DNA of 6,691 nucleotides from an uncultured Clostridium sp. (GTDB lineage Bacteria > Bacillota > Clostridia > TANB77 > CAG-508), in assembly GCA_900553865.1 (NCBI GenBank), contig USFC01000075.1, forward strand, positions 1-6,691. Direction: 5' to 3'. Shown here one piece after another: positions 5,636 through 6,691 of this stretch; positions within the stretch are counted from its first letter, which is position 1; the number at the start of each line of letters is the position of its first letter. Under the pieces are notes generated by a model that worked only from the letters and a program-made list of their open reading frames with translations, had not been told where the DNA came from and ran no database searches. The translations under genes and the position numbers were made by a program.

Positions 5636-6691
5636 TACTGTATTTCCTTTCAAACTTAAAATTAAATAAAAACCATGTTATTAGTATTATACTAATAATA
5701 TATACTAAAGTGTCTATTCTAACTAATGAGTTAAATATTTTTTCACTTCTAAATTGATCTATTAACGTTAAACTAATCAAGCCATAAAATATTAAGTATT
5801 TATAATTAGAATCCTTTGCTTTATAATACAAATATGAATATATAATTCCAAATAATATTTGAAATCCTACTATTCCATACAATCCAAAATCTTGAAAATA
5901 TGTTTTTATTCCTGTAAATACATTACTTTTTAGTCCATTTCCAAAATCTAACCACTCACTTTGATATATATTATAATAATCTATTATGTGGAATTTATAC
6001 AAAATTTGTTGAATTCCTACAAATGTATTTTCTCCAAAATGCTTTGAAACTACCTGTTTATTATATTCATTTTCTAAATATTCATCAAATCCTGGTATTG
6101 GTGATCCTAAATAAAAAGTCATATAGTTAACAAAACTATTTTGAGTAGATTGTCCTATAGCTCCTAGTAACATATAGAATAGCGGTAATACAATAATCAA
6201 TATCATTAGACCTATTCTAACAAATTTTAATAAATTTATTTTTCTCTTTCTCCTATATATTATCATAAAAAATATAAATGCTGCTACTATAAACCTCATT
6301 ATAGCAGATCTTCCTCCCAAAAGCATAGATAATGGCATAGAAATAATAATAGGCATTATAAATTTAAAATTTGATTTTAATTTATAATTATAGCATAAAT
6401 TATTTATATATATATATAAGAAAATTATTCCTATTACTATTGACACTCTATACATTTGTGTATATATAAAATTTATCTGTTCTATATTATCACTATCATT
6501 ATACATAACAGAATTTAGTTTATAGGCATTTATAACCTTGCTTAATCCCTTAGTATTTGTTATTTCACACATATCTGTATATATTAAAAAAAATGTTATT
6601 ATCAAAAATGCTACACATATTATTATCTTTAAATTAGTAACATTTATAAATTTTATATCTTTTTTTTCGCTTTTATTATTTTTACATATAA
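5628..6691 (-). CDS. wzy: Oligosaccharide repeat-unit polymerase (Wzy), N-terminus beyond right edge (partial)
   Basis: The frame is open from the right edge to the TAA at 5628, giving 354 complete codons including the stop (353 residues). A TTG at 6605 is only an internal candidate: the frame continues 28 codons upstream without a stop and already encodes a hydrophobic helix there, so the true start lies outside. The protein is a polytopic membrane protein. Several membrane segments precede LLGGRSAIMRF (GGRS at 6317-6306), a hallmark of the oligosaccharide repeat-unit polymerase family. A long periplasmic/extracellular-type loop follows (YLGSPIPGFDEYLENEY to the GLKSNVFTGIKTYFQDFGLYG region, about 6120-5870), then C-terminal membrane segments. 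Wzy joins flipped repeat units on the outer face of the membrane, using undecaprenyl-diphosphate-linked substrates. Family members are usually around 400-450 residues, so perhaps a fifth is missing. O-antigen ligases share a similar fold, but the GGRS motif and a neighbouring Wzx favour polymerase. Confidence 0.88.
   Translation of the reverse strand, partial: ICKNNKSEKKDIKFINVTNLKIIICVAFLIITFFLIYTDMCEITNTKGLSKVINAYKLNSVMYNDSDNIEQINFIYTQMYRVSIVIGIIFLYIYINNLCYNYKLKSNFKFIMPIIISMPLSMLLGGRSAIMRFIVAAFIFFMIIYRRKRKINLLKFVRIGLMILIIVLPLFYMLLGAIGQSTQNSFVNYMTFYLGSPIPGFDEYLENEYNKQVVSKHFGENTFVGIQQILYKFHIIDYYNIYQSEWLDFGNGLKSNVFTGIKTYFQDFGLYGIVGFQILFGIIYSYLYYKAKDSNYKYLIFYGLISLTLIDQFRSEKIFNSLVRIDTLVYIISIILITWFLFNFKFERKYSNE
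5645..5650 (-). promoter_or_regulatory. Ribosome binding site deciding the DUF616 glycosyltransferase start
   Basis: AAAGGA on the minus strand, inside the 3' end of the polymerase gene, lies 9 nt before the ATG at 5635. It supports this start over the TTG at 5653, which immediately precedes the SD. Confidence 0.65.
6405..6418. repeat. (TA)7 dinucleotide run inside the polymerase gene
   Basis: Seven TA copies, coding for alternating Ile and Tyr in a membrane helix of the polymerase. This could be a slippage site, but alternating ATA/TAT codons are also common in this AT-rich coding sequence. Confidence 0.5.

Larger units (their letters stand above)
1..6691 (-). other. Wzx/Wzy-type surface polysaccharide operon (interior segment)
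   Basis: Seven consecutive minus-strand genes cover nearly the whole window, with junctions from a 13-nt overlap to a 57-nt gap. Polymerase, glycosyltransferases, nucleotide-sugar epimerase, acyltransferase and flippase together are the diagnostic content of a Wzy-dependent capsule, exopolysaccharide or O-antigen cluster. Both end genes run off the window, so the operon extends on both sides. No initiating glycosyl-1-phosphate transferase, Wzz/Wzd-Wze regulator or rml precursor gene is seen here. Assignment to a single transcript is inferred from spacing and the absence of visible terminators. Confidence 0.88.

Noticed and set aside
5367..5669. Plus-strand open frame of 100 codons, hydrophobic
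   Set aside because: It is antisense to the Lys-rich N-terminus of the glycosyltransferase; AAA/AAT codons read backwards give Phe/Ile-rich sequence that mimics a membrane protein.
5628..6605. TTG at 6605 as the real start of the polymerase
   Set aside because: The frame stays open to the window edge, encodes a membrane helix upstream, and no SD precedes the TTG, so the gene is truncated by the window.
1..6691. A novel defence or mobile system
   Set aside because: Every intact gene matches polysaccharide assembly; there are no nucleases, transposases, integrases, toxin-antitoxin pairs or repeat arrays.

Overview
The window is very AT-rich (roughly a quarter G+C by eye) and coded entirely on the minus strand. 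It is the interior of a surface-polysaccharide gene cluster of the Wzx/Wzy type. Codon use is dominated by ATA, AGA, GGA and A/T-ending codons, and most ribosome binding sites are AAAGGAG-like. This fits a low-GC Bacillota (Clostridia-like) or a Fusobacteriota genome. The sequence does not decide between them, so the product could be a capsule, an exopolysaccharide or an LPS O-antigen. No rRNA, tRNA, CRISPR array, insertion sequence or integrase is visible.

In transcription order (right to left) the layout is as follows. (1) A repeat-unit polymerase (Wzy), 5' end beyond the right edge, stop at 5628. (2) A DUF616/TOD1-MUCI70-type glycosyltransferase with an N-terminal helical tether, 5635-4724. 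(3) A TupA-like ATP-grasp protein, 4666-3776. (4) An extended-SDR nucleotide-sugar epimerase with a Cys/His insert resembling dTDP-L-rhamnose 4-epimerases, 3762-2626. (5) A left-handed beta-helix O-acyltransferase, 2624-2085. (6) A Wzx flippase, 2074-677. (7) A probable glycosyltransferase whose C-terminus lies beyond the left edge, from 689.

The junctions are an 8-nt overlap, a 57-nt gap, a 13-nt gap, a 1-nt gap, a 10-nt gap and a 13-nt overlap. This implies one operon with translational coupling. The only real intergenic space is the 57 nt before the ATP-grasp gene, and it is odd: a strong Shine-Dalgarno sequence lies 46 nt from the only available start, with a 9-bp inverted repeat between them. 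No terminator is visible and no stretch over 300 bases lacks a gene.

Inferred joint function: the SDR enzyme makes a nucleotide-sugar precursor. The two glycosyltransferases build the lipid-linked repeat unit in the cytoplasm. The acyltransferase and perhaps the ATP-grasp enzyme decorate it. Wzx flips it and Wzy polymerises it outside. Genes for the initiating sugar-phosphate transferase, chain-length control and most precursor synthesis would lie outside the window.

The window looks like a recognisable but strain-specific glycan cluster, not a wholly new system. The most notable points are the leader of the ATP-grasp gene, the putative zinc knuckle in the epimerase, and the unknown role of the ATP-grasp enzyme.
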